Assembly: GCF_004337365.2 (NCBI RefSeq)
Contig: NZ_CP044016.1
Span: forward strand, 4,073,507-4,137,506
Origin: Rhizosphaericola mali
GTDB taxonomy: Bacteria > Bacteroidota > Bacteroidia > Chitinophagales > Chitinophagaceae
Reading direction: 5' to 3'
Length of the DNA stretch: 64,000 nt
Part shown: positions 36,377 to 45,661 of the stretch, piece by piece
Position numbering within the stretch: position 1 is the first letter of the stretch
Layout: every line of letters starts with the position of its first letter
Program-made: the position numbers and the translations under genes
The notes under the pieces: generated by a model
Database searches by the model: none
What the model was told of the DNA's origin: nothing
The model's input: only the letters and a program-made list of their open reading frames with translations

Positions 36377-36438
36377 TATTTACAATTTGTTAATAATTAA
36401 TTAGGCATTAACCGTTTGAATTTTTATTAACTGCAACT

Positions 36439-36486
36439 AAGACTAAGTAATCTAATCCTATAGTGATTGGAAAATTTAGTCTTTTT
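36439..36486 (+). terminator. Terminator-like hairpin in the unit C leader
   Basis: Arms AAGACTAA (36439-36446) and TTAGTCTT (36476-36483), extended by two more pairs and a small inner stem, then TTTTTATTT. It lies about 55-100 nt after the predicted transcription start and 19 bp before ATG 36506. It is weaker than the unit B hairpin but in the same relative place. Confidence 0.45.
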
Positions 36487-36505
36487 ATTTAAATAAATTT
36501 TACAT

Positions 36506-39500
36506 ATGAGGAAAAAAATGACTAAGTCTGGCCTAATGATGTTTGCAATGCTTATTTGTACTAGCGTTGTGCTTGGACAGCAAAAAGTATTTATCGGTAA
36601 ACTTACAGATTCTACTGGAGCCCCTATTCGCGGTGCTTCTGTTACTATTCAAGGACATCGAACTGGCGTTATTACTGGCGATGACGGATCTTTTCAGTTA
36701 AAGGCAAATAATGGTGATATTCTGAATATTGCGGCATTGAATTATAAAAACCAATCATTCAGTATTGGAACAGAAAGCCAGGCGACAATTACTTTAAGTG
36801 CGGCGGCCACTAATTTAGATGAGGTCGTTGTAACTGCAATGGGTATTAGAAGAGATAAAAATACTTTACCATATGCTGCGCAACAAATATCAGGAGATCA
36901 GATGGCGCAAACTGCAGCAAACAGTAATCCTTTGTCAACATTATCAGGAAAAGTTGCAGGTTTACAAATAACTCAACAAAGCACACTAGGAGGATCCACA
37001 AATGTAATTTTACGAGGCGTTAAATCATTAACACAGAACAATCAAGCGCTATTTGTTATAGATGGTGTTCCATATGACAATACTCCACAGAGTACAAATG
37101 GTGTTGATTTAGGTAATGCGGGTAATGATATTGATCCTTCAGATATCGCAAGTGTCACTGTACTAAAAGGGCCTGCTGCATCGGCATTATATGGTTCAAG
37201 AGCCTCCAATGGTGTAATTATGATCACTACTAAAAAAGGATCAAGAGGTTTAAATGTTGGAGTTACTTTAGGGGGAAATTTAGGTTATATCGATGGTACT
37301 ACCTTACCTAAATATCAAACTCAATATGGAGGTGGTTATTATACAACTTGGCAAGACTATGCTACTTACAATGGAGTCACAGCTCCTGTCGGTCAATTTG
37401 GCGCAGATGCGAGTACTGGTCCGGCATTTGATGGTTCTCAAGTATATCAATGGGATGCTTTTGTGCCTGGAGGAGCCAACTATCAGAAAACTACAACTTG
37501 GCAATATAATCCCAAAACCACTATCCAAAATTTCTTACAACATCCTGTAAATAGTTCGGTTGGAGTGAGTGTAAATGGAGCCAATGATAAGGGCTATTTC
37601 AAAATGAACTATGTAAATGACTATGGAAAAGGTATGATACCAAATAGTAACATAAAAAAGAATATGTTAACCTTTGGAGCCTCTTATGCTCTCTTATCTA
37701 ATTTGAAAGTATCTGGTCAGATTACGTATAATAACACTGCAGGTCAGAACAGAAATGCATATGCGTATAGTGCAAGTGGTCAGAGTGTAATGCGAGATGT
37801 AAGACAATGGTGGCAAACAAATGTAGGTTTTGATGACTTGAAAAATGAGTATTACAACTCTGGTGGTCAAAATATGACTTGGAACTGGGCATCAGCTGCA
37901 GATGCAGAAAGTAATGTAGAAGGAAGTATTACCACTCCTGCCTATCATGATAATCCATATTGGGCCGCTTATAAAGATATGGAGCGTGACAGTCGTGATC
38001 GTTATTTTGGCCGTGTTCAAATTGATTATGACATTTACAAAGATTTGTCATTTATGGCTCGTGTGGCTAGAGACTCATATGACCAAACTGCGGAATTTGG
38101 TTTAAATAAAGGAGGGGTAGATATTTCTCAATATTGGAGATACAATACTAACTATAGTGAAATGAACTATGACTTCTTATTTAACTATCATCATGATATT
38201 AATAACGACTGGTCCGTTAAAGGGTTATTAGGTTCAAATATTAGACGTCAAGACCAATACCAATTGTATGCAACCACAGATGGTGGTATGGAAATCGCTG
38301 ATGTATTTACCCTTTCAAATACGATAAATCAATCTTCTCCGACTGAAACTCAATGGAAAAGAGGTATCAATGGTATCTTTGCGGGGGGTACATTGGATTA
38401 CAAAAAATTATTGACTTTGGATGCGACAATTAGAAGAGATGTTTCCTCTACTCTGCCAAAAGCTAATAATACATTCTACTACCCATCATTCTCTCTTAAT
38501 TTTCAATTTGGAAAGTTGTTAAGAAATTGGAATTGGTTATCTAATGCTAAGGCTTGGGCTAACTATGCAATTGTTGGTAATGATGCACCAGTTTATAGTA
38601 CTCAGAATTACTATCAATTTATTAACTCATTTAATAATCAGGCAGTTTTGTATAATCCAACTACCAATGCAAATCCAAACTTAAAACCAGAGAAAACAAA
38701 ATCTGCGGAAGTTGGTTTAGAAGCTAGTTTTCTTCATAATCGTATTGGATTTACTGCTGATTATTATGATGCAAGAACGGTTGATCAAATCATGCCTTCA
38801 AATGTCTCTGCATCCACAGGATACACTGCATTTTTTGTAAATGGAGGTACAATGCAAAATAAAGGAGTGGAAGTTTCTTTGAATGCAACTCCCGTGTTGA
38901 CTAAAAACTTTTCTTGGGAAGTGACAGTAAACTGGAGCAAGAATATACAAAAAGTATTATCGCTTTATGGCGGAAGTCAAAACTATACGGTAGCAACGTA
39001 TCAAAATTCAATTCGCTTACAAGCTACTGTAGGAAAAGCATATCAACTACAAGGATCTGATTACGAATATGTGAACGGACAAAAGGAGATTGATGCGGAT
39101 GGATATTATGTATTAAAATCCAATCAATATTCTAATCTTGGAACTCCAAATCCAACATGGATTGGTGGTATCAGAAATAATTTTACCTATAAAAATGTAA
39201 CCTTAGGATTTTTAATTGATGTACGTAAAGGCGGTAGCTTATATTCTCTTGATATGGACTATGGTTCGGTTTCAGGTCTATACCCAAGAACTGCAGGTAT
39301 TAATGCAAATGGAGTAGCTATTAGAACCCCAATCGCTCAAGGAGGTGGAATAATTTTGGATGGTGTTCACGCAGATGGTTCAAAAAACACAACTTATGTC
39401 GATGAATCTGATGTTAATGGAGAGACTGGTGGATACACATTTAGCTCTTCTTATAATGAAGCCGCTAAGGAATTTGTATACGATGCAGGTTATATTAAAT

Positions 39501-39733
39501 TGAGAGAAGTTAGTTTAAATTATAATTTCCCTAAATCAGTTTATAGTAAACTATCTTTTGTAAAAGGCTTGAATTTTTCTTTGACGGGAAGAAACTTATG
39601 GATAATACATAAAAATGTACCATATGCTGATCCAGAACAAGGGCAAGCATCTGGAAATGCGTCTATGGGATATCAAAATGGAGCTTATCCAAATGTTAGA
39701 GAGTTAGGCGCACAGTTGAAAGTTAATTTCTAG
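36506..39733 (+). CDS. SusC/RagA TonB-linked outer-membrane transporter (unit C)
   Basis: A 1075-residue importer with the full architecture: signal peptide (about 1-25, ending VLGQ), CarboxypepD_reg domain (about 28-100: FIGKLTDSTGAPIRGASVTI), LDEVVVTAMG TonB-box-like segment (about 105-114), plug with ALFVIDGVPYDN and LYGSRASNGVIMITTKKGS, and the barrel ending GAQLKVNF. The AMGIRRDKNTLPYAAQQ region after the TonB box belongs to a SusC subgroup that pairs with SusD-like_2 proteins, and such a partner follows 19 bp downstream. No enzyme is linked. Confidence 0.93.
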   Translation: MRKKMTKSGLMMFAMLICTSVVLGQQKVFIGKLTDSTGAPIRGASVTIQGHRTGVITGDDGSFQLKANNGDILNIAALNYKNQSFSIGTESQATITLSAAATNLDEVVVTAMGIRRDKNTLPYAAQQISGDQMAQTAANSNPLSTLSGKVAGLQITQQSTLGGSTNVILRGVKSLTQNNQALFVIDGVPYDNTPQSTNGVDLGNAGNDIDPSDIASVTVLKGPAASALYGSRASNGVIMITTKKGSRGLNVGVTLGGNLGYIDGTTLPKYQTQYGGGYYTTWQDYATYNGVTAPVGQFGADASTGPAFDGSQVYQWDAFVPGGANYQKTTTWQYNPKTTIQNFLQHPVNSSVGVSVNGANDKGYFKMNYVNDYGKGMIPNSNIKKNMLTFGASYALLSNLKVSGQITYNNTAGQNRNAYAYSASGQSVMRDVRQWWQTNVGFDDLKNEYYNSGGQNMTWNWASAADAESNVEGSITTPAYHDNPYWAAYKDMERDSRDRYFGRVQIDYDIYKDLSFMARVARDSYDQTAEFGLNKGGVDISQYWRYNTNYSEMNYDFLFNYHHDINNDWSVKGLLGSNIRRQDQYQLYATTDGGMEIADVFTLSNTINQSSPTETQWKRGINGIFAGGTLDYKKLLTLDATIRRDVSSTLPKANNTFYYPSFSLNFQFGKLLRNWNWLSNAKAWANYAIVGNDAPVYSTQNYYQFINSFNNQAVLYNPTTNANPNLKPEKTKSAEVGLEASFLHNRIGFTADYYDARTVDQIMPSNVSASTGYTAFFVNGGTMQNKGVEVSLNATPVLTKNFSWEVTVNWSKNIQKVLSLYGGSQNYTVATYQNSIRLQATVGKAYQLQGSDYEYVNGQKEIDADGYYVLKSNQYSNLGTPNPTWIGGIRNNFTYKNVTLGFLIDVRKGGSLYSLDMDYGSVSGLYPRTAGINANGVAIRTPIAQGGGIILDGVHADGSKNTTYVDESDVNGETGGYTFSSSYNEAAKEFVYDAGYIKLREVSLNYNFPKSVYSKLSFVKGLNFSLTGRNLWIIHKNVPYADPEQGQASGNASMGYQNGAYPNVRELGAQLKVNF

Positions 39734-39752
39734 TAAAATTCAAAAAAATACA

Positions 39753-41216
39753 ATGATGAGAAAAAATTATAAAAGAATGTTAGGTTTGTTTACAATTGGA
39801 GGAATTTTATTGGCTTCATGTAGTAAACTGACTTCAATGAATGATAATCCGAAAGCAACTACCAATGTGGCAGCGAGTGCGGTTTTTACATATGGGCAAA
39901 AAAAATTAGTCGATAACTATACAAGTCCATCGGTTTCCGTTAACGTATTTAGAACTTTATCTCAAGAATGGACGGAATGTACGTATGTATATGCAGCGAA
40001 GTATGTATTTACGGCCTATACACCACAGTCAAATTGGTGGAATTATTTATACAGCCAAGTGCTTAATAATTTAGAAGATGCTAAGAATAAATGGGTAAAC
40101 ACGGGAGAGGATTCTAGTATTGTTAATAATGAAAGGAGAATTACAGATATGTTAGAAGTTTATACTTTTAATATGCTTACAGGTACATTCGGAGATATTC
40201 CTTATACGGCGTCTTTGAATACAGATATTCCATTTGCTGAATATGATAGCTCACAAACAATATATAATGATTTGTTATATAGATTGGATACTTCTATTTC
40301 TAGATTGAATTCTGCTGCTACGGCTATGGGTGAAGCGGATTTATTTTATAATGGAGATATTTCAAAATGGAAAAAGTTTGGAGCTTCTTTAATGATGAAA
40401 ATAGCGATCCAATTGGCCGACTATAATTCAACATTATCAAAATCTTATGTAACAAAGGCGATTGATTATGGTATCTTAGCATCAAACGATGACAATGCAA
40501 CGTTTACTTACTCAAGTAGTTCAACAAACAATATCAATCCAATTGCCGCAGCATTGAATTCTTCATATAGCACAAGACATGATTTCTGTCCTGCTGGATT
40601 GTTGGTTAATTATATGAATACTTATAGTGACCCTAGAAGAGCGTATATATTTAGATTATATAATGATAGTGCATATGTTGGTGGTGTTGCCGGATCATCT
40701 AATAGCTATGATAAAGTTTCGTTGTTTTCGACATCTTTAATTAATCCAACTATGCCAGGTACAATATTAGACTATACAACTATGCAATTTTTAATGGCAG
40801 AAGCAGTAGAAAGAGGATTTACAACTGGAACTGCGGCAACATATTATAATAATGCTATTACATCTTCTATTGAATTTTGGGGAGGCTCCGCTGCCGACGC
40901 AACAACATATTTAGCACAATCTGGTGTTGCATATTCATCTGCTACTGGTACTTGGAAACAAAAATTAGGATATCAAAAATGGTTGGCAAATTTCAATAAT
41001 CCTTACGATGCTTGGACTGATGTGAGAAGATTGGGATATCCAAATCTTGATACTAAGGAAACTCGACCCAATAATACAGATGCAGGAGATTTTCCTTATA
41101 GATTAACTTATCCATCTAATGAATCAGGATCTAATACTACAAATTGGGAAACTGCAGTTTCTCATTTAACTGGTGGTGCAGATGTTGTTACTGCTAAATT
41201 ATTCTGGATTCCATAG
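39753..41216 (+). CDS. SusD-like surface nutrient-binding lipoprotein (SusD-like_2 type, unit C)
   Basis: A 487-residue lipoprotein. Lipobox LLASC follows MMRKNYKRMLGLFTIGGI, then SKLTSMNDNPKATTNVAASAVFTYGQKKL, a SusD-like_2 beginning. The TPR-like core includes NNERRITDMLEVYTFNMLTGTFGDIPYTASL and DISKWKKFGASLMMKIAIQLADY. The C-terminus (YQKWLANFNNPYDAWTDVRRLGYP, then FPYRLTYPSNES) matches the unit A SusD-like_2. It ends at the compact terminator 41248-41272. Confidence 0.9.
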   Translation: MMRKNYKRMLGLFTIGGILLASCSKLTSMNDNPKATTNVAASAVFTYGQKKLVDNYTSPSVSVNVFRTLSQEWTECTYVYAAKYVFTAYTPQSNWWNYLYSQVLNNLEDAKNKWVNTGEDSSIVNNERRITDMLEVYTFNMLTGTFGDIPYTASLNTDIPFAEYDSSQTIYNDLLYRLDTSISRLNSAATAMGEADLFYNGDISKWKKFGASLMMKIAIQLADYNSTLSKSYVTKAIDYGILASNDDNATFTYSSSSTNNINPIAAALNSSYSTRHDFCPAGLLVNYMNTYSDPRRAYIFRLYNDSAYVGGVAGSSNSYDKVSLFSTSLINPTMPGTILDYTTMQFLMAEAVERGFTTGTAATYYNNAITSSIEFWGGSAADATTYLAQSGVAYSSATGTWKQKLGYQKWLANFNNPYDAWTDVRRLGYPNLDTKETRPNNTDAGDFPYRLTYPSNESGSNTTNWETAVSHLTGGADVVTAKLFWIP

Positions 41217-41247
41217 AACTACTGAGTTTTTTTAATTATAACACTAC

Positions 41248-41272
41248 ACCCTCGCGATTGCGAGGGTTTTTG
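41248..41272 (+). terminator. Intrinsic terminator after unit C
   Basis: 8-bp GC-rich stem ACCCTCGC/GCGAGGGT with a GATT tetraloop and a T5 tail. Confidence 0.88.
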
Positions 41273-41278
41273 TTATTT

Positions 41279-42154
41279 TTAAAAAGGTTCCAATACTTTT
41301 TGAATAGGAGGATAATAACTTCTTCCAAAATGATTCAAATGCATTAGTAAAGGATATAATTGACAAATTTCTACACGAGATTGCCAACCTTTTTGCAATG
41401 GGAAAGTATTCAAATATCCATCATAAAAAGCGGCATCAAATCCTCCAAATAACAACGTCATGGCAATATCCATTTCTCTATTACCATAATAAATAGCCGG
41501 ATCAAATATAGATGGTTGTTTGGGTACAACACATCCATAATTTCCATTCCAAAGATCTCCATGAATTAAAGCTGGTGCTTCATTTGGGAAAATTTGAGGC
41601 AAATGCTCGCAAAGATTTTCCATTTTGTTCATATCCGTATTGGAAAAATATCCATTATTCATCGCTCTGATGCTCATTGGAATCAATCTTCTCTCAGCAT
41701 AGAATTCCGCCCAATTACTTTTTGGTTCATTGTCTTGTGGCTGCGAACCGAGATAATTATTTTCTGATAAACCGAATTTATCCCAAATATTTTGATGTAA
41801 TTCAGCCAAACCAATTCCTAATTTTTCGGATACATTGTGCTCCTGATAATCTTCTTGCAAATATTCCATGACGAGAAACGAATATCTGTCCCAAGTGCCA
41901 TGTAAGTATGGTGTAGGTATTTTTAAAGTATGTTTAGCATGGCGTAATGTATCCAAACCATGGACTTCTTTTTCAAAAAAATCTACTGGTTTGTTTTGAT
42001 TTATTTTTACAAAAAATTCAAAATCATCATTGTATAAAACGCCAGTTTCATTGATATCCCCTCCATATACGATTGAAAATCGCGTATCCGTAAAATCAAT
42101 ATTTTGATTTTCACTGATCTGTTGGGCTATATAATTTTGCAAATTTGCTTGCAT
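41279..42154 (-). CDS. Fructosamine kinase-family protein
   Basis: A 291-residue APH-fold kinase. It has the nucleotide-loop region FVKINQNKPVDFFEKEVHGLDTL, the hinge FLVMEYLQED, and the catalytic HGDLWNGNYG with its Asp, then the metal-binding Asp in SIFDPAIYYGNREMDIAMTLLFGGF, which is highly characteristic of the fructosamine/ketosamine-3-kinase family. Members phosphorylate sugars attached to lysine (ribulosamine or fructosamine), leading to deglycation of proteins. It starts 1 bp after the pepE stop and so is cotranscribed with it. Confidence 0.9.
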   Translation of the reverse strand: MQANLQNYIAQQISENQNIDFTDTRFSIVYGGDINETGVLYNDDFEFFVKINQNKPVDFFEKEVHGLDTLRHAKHTLKIPTPYLHGTWDRYSFLVMEYLQEDYQEHNVSEKLGIGLAELHQNIWDKFGLSENNYLGSQPQDNEPKSNWAEFYAERRLIPMSIRAMNNGYFSNTDMNKMENLCEHLPQIFPNEAPALIHGDLWNGNYGCVVPKQPSIFDPAIYYGNREMDIAMTLLFGGFDAAFYDGYLNTFPLQKGWQSRVEICQLYPLLMHLNHFGRSYYPPIQKVLEPF

Positions 42155-42155
42155 C

Positions 42156-42866
42156 TCATTTCAGAAGAGAAAGATCAGTCATTGGTGGAATTTCGTATGG
42201 TGTTTTATTTTTTTCAAAAATGCGTGCTTGTAAATTTCCTTTTAAAGTAATTTTGTCGTCTTTGATATAAAGCCAACTGCCTTCACGCAAACCAACAACG
42301 GGTGTTTCATTTTGGGATAAAAATTCCAAAATTCGAGTTTCTCTCGTTTCCCCATTATGTTTCAAATGTGGATCTGGATCTAAATAATGCGGATTCAAAT
42401 TGAACGGAACTAATCCTAACGTATCAAAAGACGGCGGATAGACGATCGGCATATCATTCGTCGTTTTCATACTCAATCCTCCAATGTTCGTTCCTGCACT
42501 ACAACCAAGGTAAGGCGTTCCATTATTTACTGCATTTCGAATCGCATCGAGGAGTTGAAATTTATATAGTTGTTGCACCAATAAAAACGTATTTCCCCCG
42601 CCTGTGAATATTGCCTCTGCTTTTTCGATTGCTTCTATTTTCTTTTCAACAGTATGAATACCCACTACTTCGATTCCAATATTTTTAAAAAAACAGGTAG
42701 CTCTATTTGTGTACTCATCATACGAAATCCCTGATGGCCGTGCAAATGGTATAAAAAGCAATTTTTTTACACCGCTAAAATGAATTAGCAATTCATCTTT
42801 CAAATATTCTAAATATTGACCGCCAAATAGGGTAGATGTACTTGCTAAAATGATATTTCTAATCAT
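42156..42866 (-). CDS. pepE: Dipeptidase E (alpha-aspartyl dipeptidase)
   Basis: A 236-residue class I glutamine-amidotransferase-like serine peptidase of family S51. It hydrolyses Asp-X dipeptides in the cytoplasm. GGGNTFLLVQQL, the nucleophile elbow YLGCSAGTNIGG (catalytic Ser about residue 123) and TNDMPIVYP match the family, as do FNLNPHYLDPDPHLKHNGETRETR (catalytic His region) and GLREGSWLYI. It is the first gene of a two-gene operon with the fructosamine kinase; together they could process glycated peptides, which is an inference from adjacency only. Confidence 0.92.
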   Translation of the reverse strand: MIRNIILASTSTLFGGQYLEYLKDELLIHFSGVKKLLFIPFARPSGISYDEYTNRATCFFKNIGIEVVGIHTVEKKIEAIEKAEAIFTGGGNTFLLVQQLYKFQLLDAIRNAVNNGTPYLGCSAGTNIGGLSMKTTNDMPIVYPPSFDTLGLVPFNLNPHYLDPDPHLKHNGETRETRILEFLSQNETPVVGLREGSWLYIKDDKITLKGNLQARIFEKNKTPYEIPPMTDLSLLK

Positions 42867-42897
42867 GTAAGTTGCATAATTTTTGTAAGAAGAAAAT

Positions 42898-42918
42898 GCA
42901 TAGGATTGTCTCCTATGC
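42898..42918 (-). terminator. Terminator after the two-component/LURP operon
   Basis: 8-bp arms GCATAGGA/TCCTATGC around TTGTC. On the minus strand it is followed by ATTTTCTTCTT. Confidence 0.65.
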
Positions 42919-42945
42919 GACGAATATAAAGTATTATTGTAATTG

Positions 42946-43542
42946 TTATCCGCGTCTTCTTTCTAATAATATCATCATCATTAAAGAAAGTAAAATTCTA
43001 TCTGTATCCACTTCAACAAATTGTTTAGATTTTTCAACGGAGAATTTTCTTCCGAAAAAAGAAGCTTGCTTTTTTAACCGAGCGATTTTATTTCCAGAGT
43101 TATCGATAACAGAATATGAAGGATTAAAAACATAGCCAGTAAATATTCCAATCAAAGGAATTTCACTGAAAAAAGAATCTCCAACTTTTGTCCAAGGATT
43201 ATCTTCTCTTATATGATATGAAAGATGTTTTGTTTCGTCAAAAATATCATATCGTGCTTTCCAAATTGAGGTCCAACCCTTACGCGCAACGCTGCCGATG
43301 ATATTACCTTGTGCATCATAAAAAGAGTAAGTTGCGGAAAAGTCAATCCATTTATTTGCCTTAATTGTGTATAATAATTGGCTTTTGCTACTATCTGTGA
43401 AGATCTGAACTTCATCGAAAAATTTAAATATTTTTTGCCTTACAAATGCAATTGTATTTCCACTGGCATCTGTGGCTGTAAAATCATTGGCAAGTGTGCC
43501 AATGTGAAACTTAAAATCTATCGGAAATTCTACACTTTGCAT
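42946..43542 (-). CDS. LURP-one/scramblase-like (tubby-fold) protein
   Basis: A 198-residue protein resembling the LURP-one-related/phospholipid-scramblase superfamily, a 12-strand beta-barrel around a helix. Typical pieces are FVRQKIFKFFDEVQIFTD, LLYTIKANKWIDFSATYSFYDAQGNIIGSVARKGWTSIW (broken here into its G-x-I-x-G repeats), ARYDIFDE and a second half with YSVIDNSGNKIARLKKQAS. The C-terminal 20 residues (VDTDRILLSLMMMILLERRRG) are hydrophobic, as in tubby-fold cores. Function in bacteria is unknown. It starts 38 bp after the LytTR regulator and is probably the third gene of that operon. Confidence 0.7.
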   Translation of the reverse strand: MQSVEFPIDFKFHIGTLANDFTATDASGNTIAFVRQKIFKFFDEVQIFTDSSKSQLLYTIKANKWIDFSATYSFYDAQGNIIGSVARKGWTSIWKARYDIFDETKHLSYHIREDNPWTKVGDSFFSEIPLIGIFTGYVFNPSYSVIDNSGNKIARLKKQASFFGRKFSVEKSKQFVEVDTDRILLSLMMMILLERRRG

Positions 43543-43580
43543 GGCGATTTTGGTTTGTCCAAAAATACAAGAAAATTGAA

Positions 43581-44300
43581 TTATTGACCAATTTTCAAAG
43601 CCTCAGTTACATTATCACGGTGACTTTTACCTATTGGAAATATTTCACCAGTTTTTAATTTTACTTTTTGATTCAGAATGCTTGAAATATTATCGATCGG
43701 AACGATATAACTTCGATGAATTCTGATAAAGGATTGTGTTGGTAATAGGTCCATAGCTTTTTTCAGCAAGAGTAGAGACATAATGGGCCTTTTTCCATCT
43801 TTGAAATGAAAAGAAGTATAGTCTTCCTTCGCTTCCACATAAGAAATGGATTTTAATTCAATTTTGAGTTGTTGATATTCCGACCAGATGAAGATAAACG
43901 GGCTTTCTCCTTCTTGTTGATTTTTCAAGTTGAGTTGTATTTGTGAAAGTGTTTGTGCCTTTTGAGCTGCTTTCTCAAATTTTTCGAATGTAAAAGGTTT
44001 AAGTAGGTAATCTACAGCTTCTATTTCAAAACCTTCATATGCATAATCTTTGTATGCAGTAGTAAATATGATAAATGGATTGGTTTTATTTTTCAAAACT
44101 TTTGCCAATTCAATACCTGTAATATCTGGCATTTGAATGTCTAAAAATAATAAATCTATAGGATGATTATTTAAAAACTCCAAGGCGGAGACTGCATCGT
44201 CAAAAGTTGCAGTCAATTGTAGGAATGGTATTTTTTTAGCATATTGCTCAACTAAAGACAATGCCCATGGTTCGTCGTCGATTGCTACACATTTCAACAT
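43581..44300 (-). CDS. LytTR-family response regulator
   Basis: A 239-residue DNA-binding regulator. The receiver domain (1-120) has the acidic pair DDEP, the phospho-acceptor Asp in LLFLDIQMPDITG (about residue 54), the Thr in IFTTAY and the Lys in LLKPF. The C-terminal LytTR domain (about 140-238) includes ISYVEAKEDYTSFHFKDG, FIRIHRSYIVPIDNI and PIGKSHRDNV. It starts 10 bp after its sensor kinase. Regulated genes are not evident; the LURP-like gene downstream is the nearest candidate. Confidence 0.95.
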   Translation of the reverse strand: MLKCVAIDDEPWALSLVEQYAKKIPFLQLTATFDDAVSALEFLNNHPIDLLFLDIQMPDITGIELAKVLKNKTNPFIIFTTAYKDYAYEGFEIEAVDYLLKPFTFEKFEKAAQKAQTLSQIQLNLKNQQEGESPFIFIWSEYQQLKIELKSISYVEAKEDYTSFHFKDGKRPIMSLLLLKKAMDLLPTQSFIRIHRSYIVPIDNISSILNQKVKLKTGEIFPIGKSHRDNVTEALKIGQ

Positions 44301-44310
44301 AATAATTTAT

Positions 44311-45537
44311 TTATACGGGTAGTATTAGGGAAACTTTAAATTTATCCAAATCATTATCAATATTTAATTGATAGGTTGTCGTATAGATTAAATCTAAGCG
44401 TTTTTTGGTATTTTCAATACCTAAGCCTTTTCGATTATCTGTTTTCAAGTTGGGGAAAATTCTGTTTTCACAATAAAAATTCAATTGATTATCAGATATA
44501 TTTAAATCAATTTTAATTGGTGATTGTTCTTTTTTGCTTAATCCATATTTGAATGCATTTTCAATAAAAGTTAAAAGCAACATTGGAGCAATTCTTTTAC
44601 CAATTGTATCTCCATTGGTATCAAATTCTAAATGGAACGTTTTACCTCCTCTCAATTGGTTTAAATATACATAATCTTTGATACAATTGATTTCGTCTTC
44701 AAGAGGAACAAATTCTTTCTCAGATGTATCGGTTATATAACGCATAATATTTGAAAGACGCATAATTGCTTCAGAGGTATATTCTGACTGAACGACAGAC
44801 ATAGAATATATATTATTGAGCGTATTGAAAAGAAAGTGTGGATTCACTTGGGCTTTCAAGAAAAATAATTCTGCTTTTGTCTTTTCGGAGGCCGCTTGTA
44901 AAAAAGATTGTTGAGAGGTATTTAATTTTTTTTGATATTCAGTCGTGATTCCGATGGCAATGATGGCAAGATATAGGAACATACTAATCAGATCAGGATG
45001 AAATTTTCTCCTACCGTCAGGATGAAAATCTTCTCGTGGAGGAGGCATCATATTATTTCTTTCATCATTAATATGCATTGGAGGCGGTTGCATGCGATCC
45101 TCATTTGGGTGAAATGGGGGTTGCATATGCTGTGTTTCCAATATAGAATCGACAATTCGGCGATGCATTTGCTCAAATTGTTGCATTTTTTTCATCTGAT
45201 CTTTTCTAATATTATTCATCAATAATCGAAATGGATTGGAGAAAAGTAAAATCAAACCAATAATAGAAACAACAGAAAAATAAAGAACTTTTTTCTTAGG
45301 ATGAAAAAACCATTTTGGGATAAATAGAAATCTATTGAGAAAAAATAAAACTAAGAATATGCTGAAATAAACAAAAAAACGCAAAATAAACTTCCCAGGC
45401 GAACTGAATTGGGCCAGATCGCTAACAAATAAGAATAAAAAGCAACCTAAGATTAACCAAGTAATAATTATTATGATAATTTCAGTGTAAAGTTTCTTCA
45501 TACTCTTTTTTGAAACTAAAGTATTGAATTGTATCAT
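44311..45537 (-). CDS. LytS-type sensor histidine kinase with Met/His/Pro-rich loop
   Basis: A 408-residue membrane kinase. Three hydrophobic segments (about 16-37, 50-70, 80-103) are followed by a polar loop (about 105-180) and a fourth segment (about 183-202), then a cytoplasmic His_kinase domain with AQVNPHFLFNTLNNIYS (the phospho-acceptor His) and an HATPase region (LLLTFIENAFKYGLS, KGLGIENTKKRLD). With the N-terminus inside, the loop would be periplasmic. It is rich in Met, His and Pro (repeated FHPN/FHPD and MQPP-like units), which suggests metal sensing. A downstream ATG at 45501 (MKKLYTEIII) is an equally plausible start. Confidence 0.92.
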   Translation of the reverse strand: MIQFNTLVSKKSMKKLYTEIIIIIITWLILGCFLFLFVSDLAQFSSPGKFILRFFVYFSIFLVLFFLNRFLFIPKWFFHPKKKVLYFSVVSIIGLILLFSNPFRLLMNNIRKDQMKKMQQFEQMHRRIVDSILETQHMQPPFHPNEDRMQPPPMHINDERNNMMPPPREDFHPDGRRKFHPDLISMFLYLAIIAIGITTEYQKKLNTSQQSFLQAASEKTKAELFFLKAQVNPHFLFNTLNNIYSMSVVQSEYTSEAIMRLSNIMRYITDTSEKEFVPLEDEINCIKDYVYLNQLRGGKTFHLEFDTNGDTIGKRIAPMLLLTFIENAFKYGLSKKEQSPIKIDLNISDNQLNFYCENRIFPNLKTDNRKGLGIENTKKRLDLIYTTTYQLNIDNDLDKFKVSLILPV

Positions 45538-45597
45538 TTTTTATGTTTTTGAATAGATAAGCTGGTAGATTCTATAGATTATCCTTAATAAAATGCA

Positions 45598-45629
45598 AAA
45601 AGACTTTCAACAAATAGTGAAAGTCTTTT
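45598..45629 (-). terminator. Terminator after the alpha-glucan operon
   Basis: 12-bp arms (45598-45609, 45618-45629) located 33 bp past the MFS stop on the minus strand, with a moderately T-rich continuation. Confidence 0.6.
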
Positions 45630-45661
45630 GTAAAAATAAGGAATTAGATGATTCGTGAATT

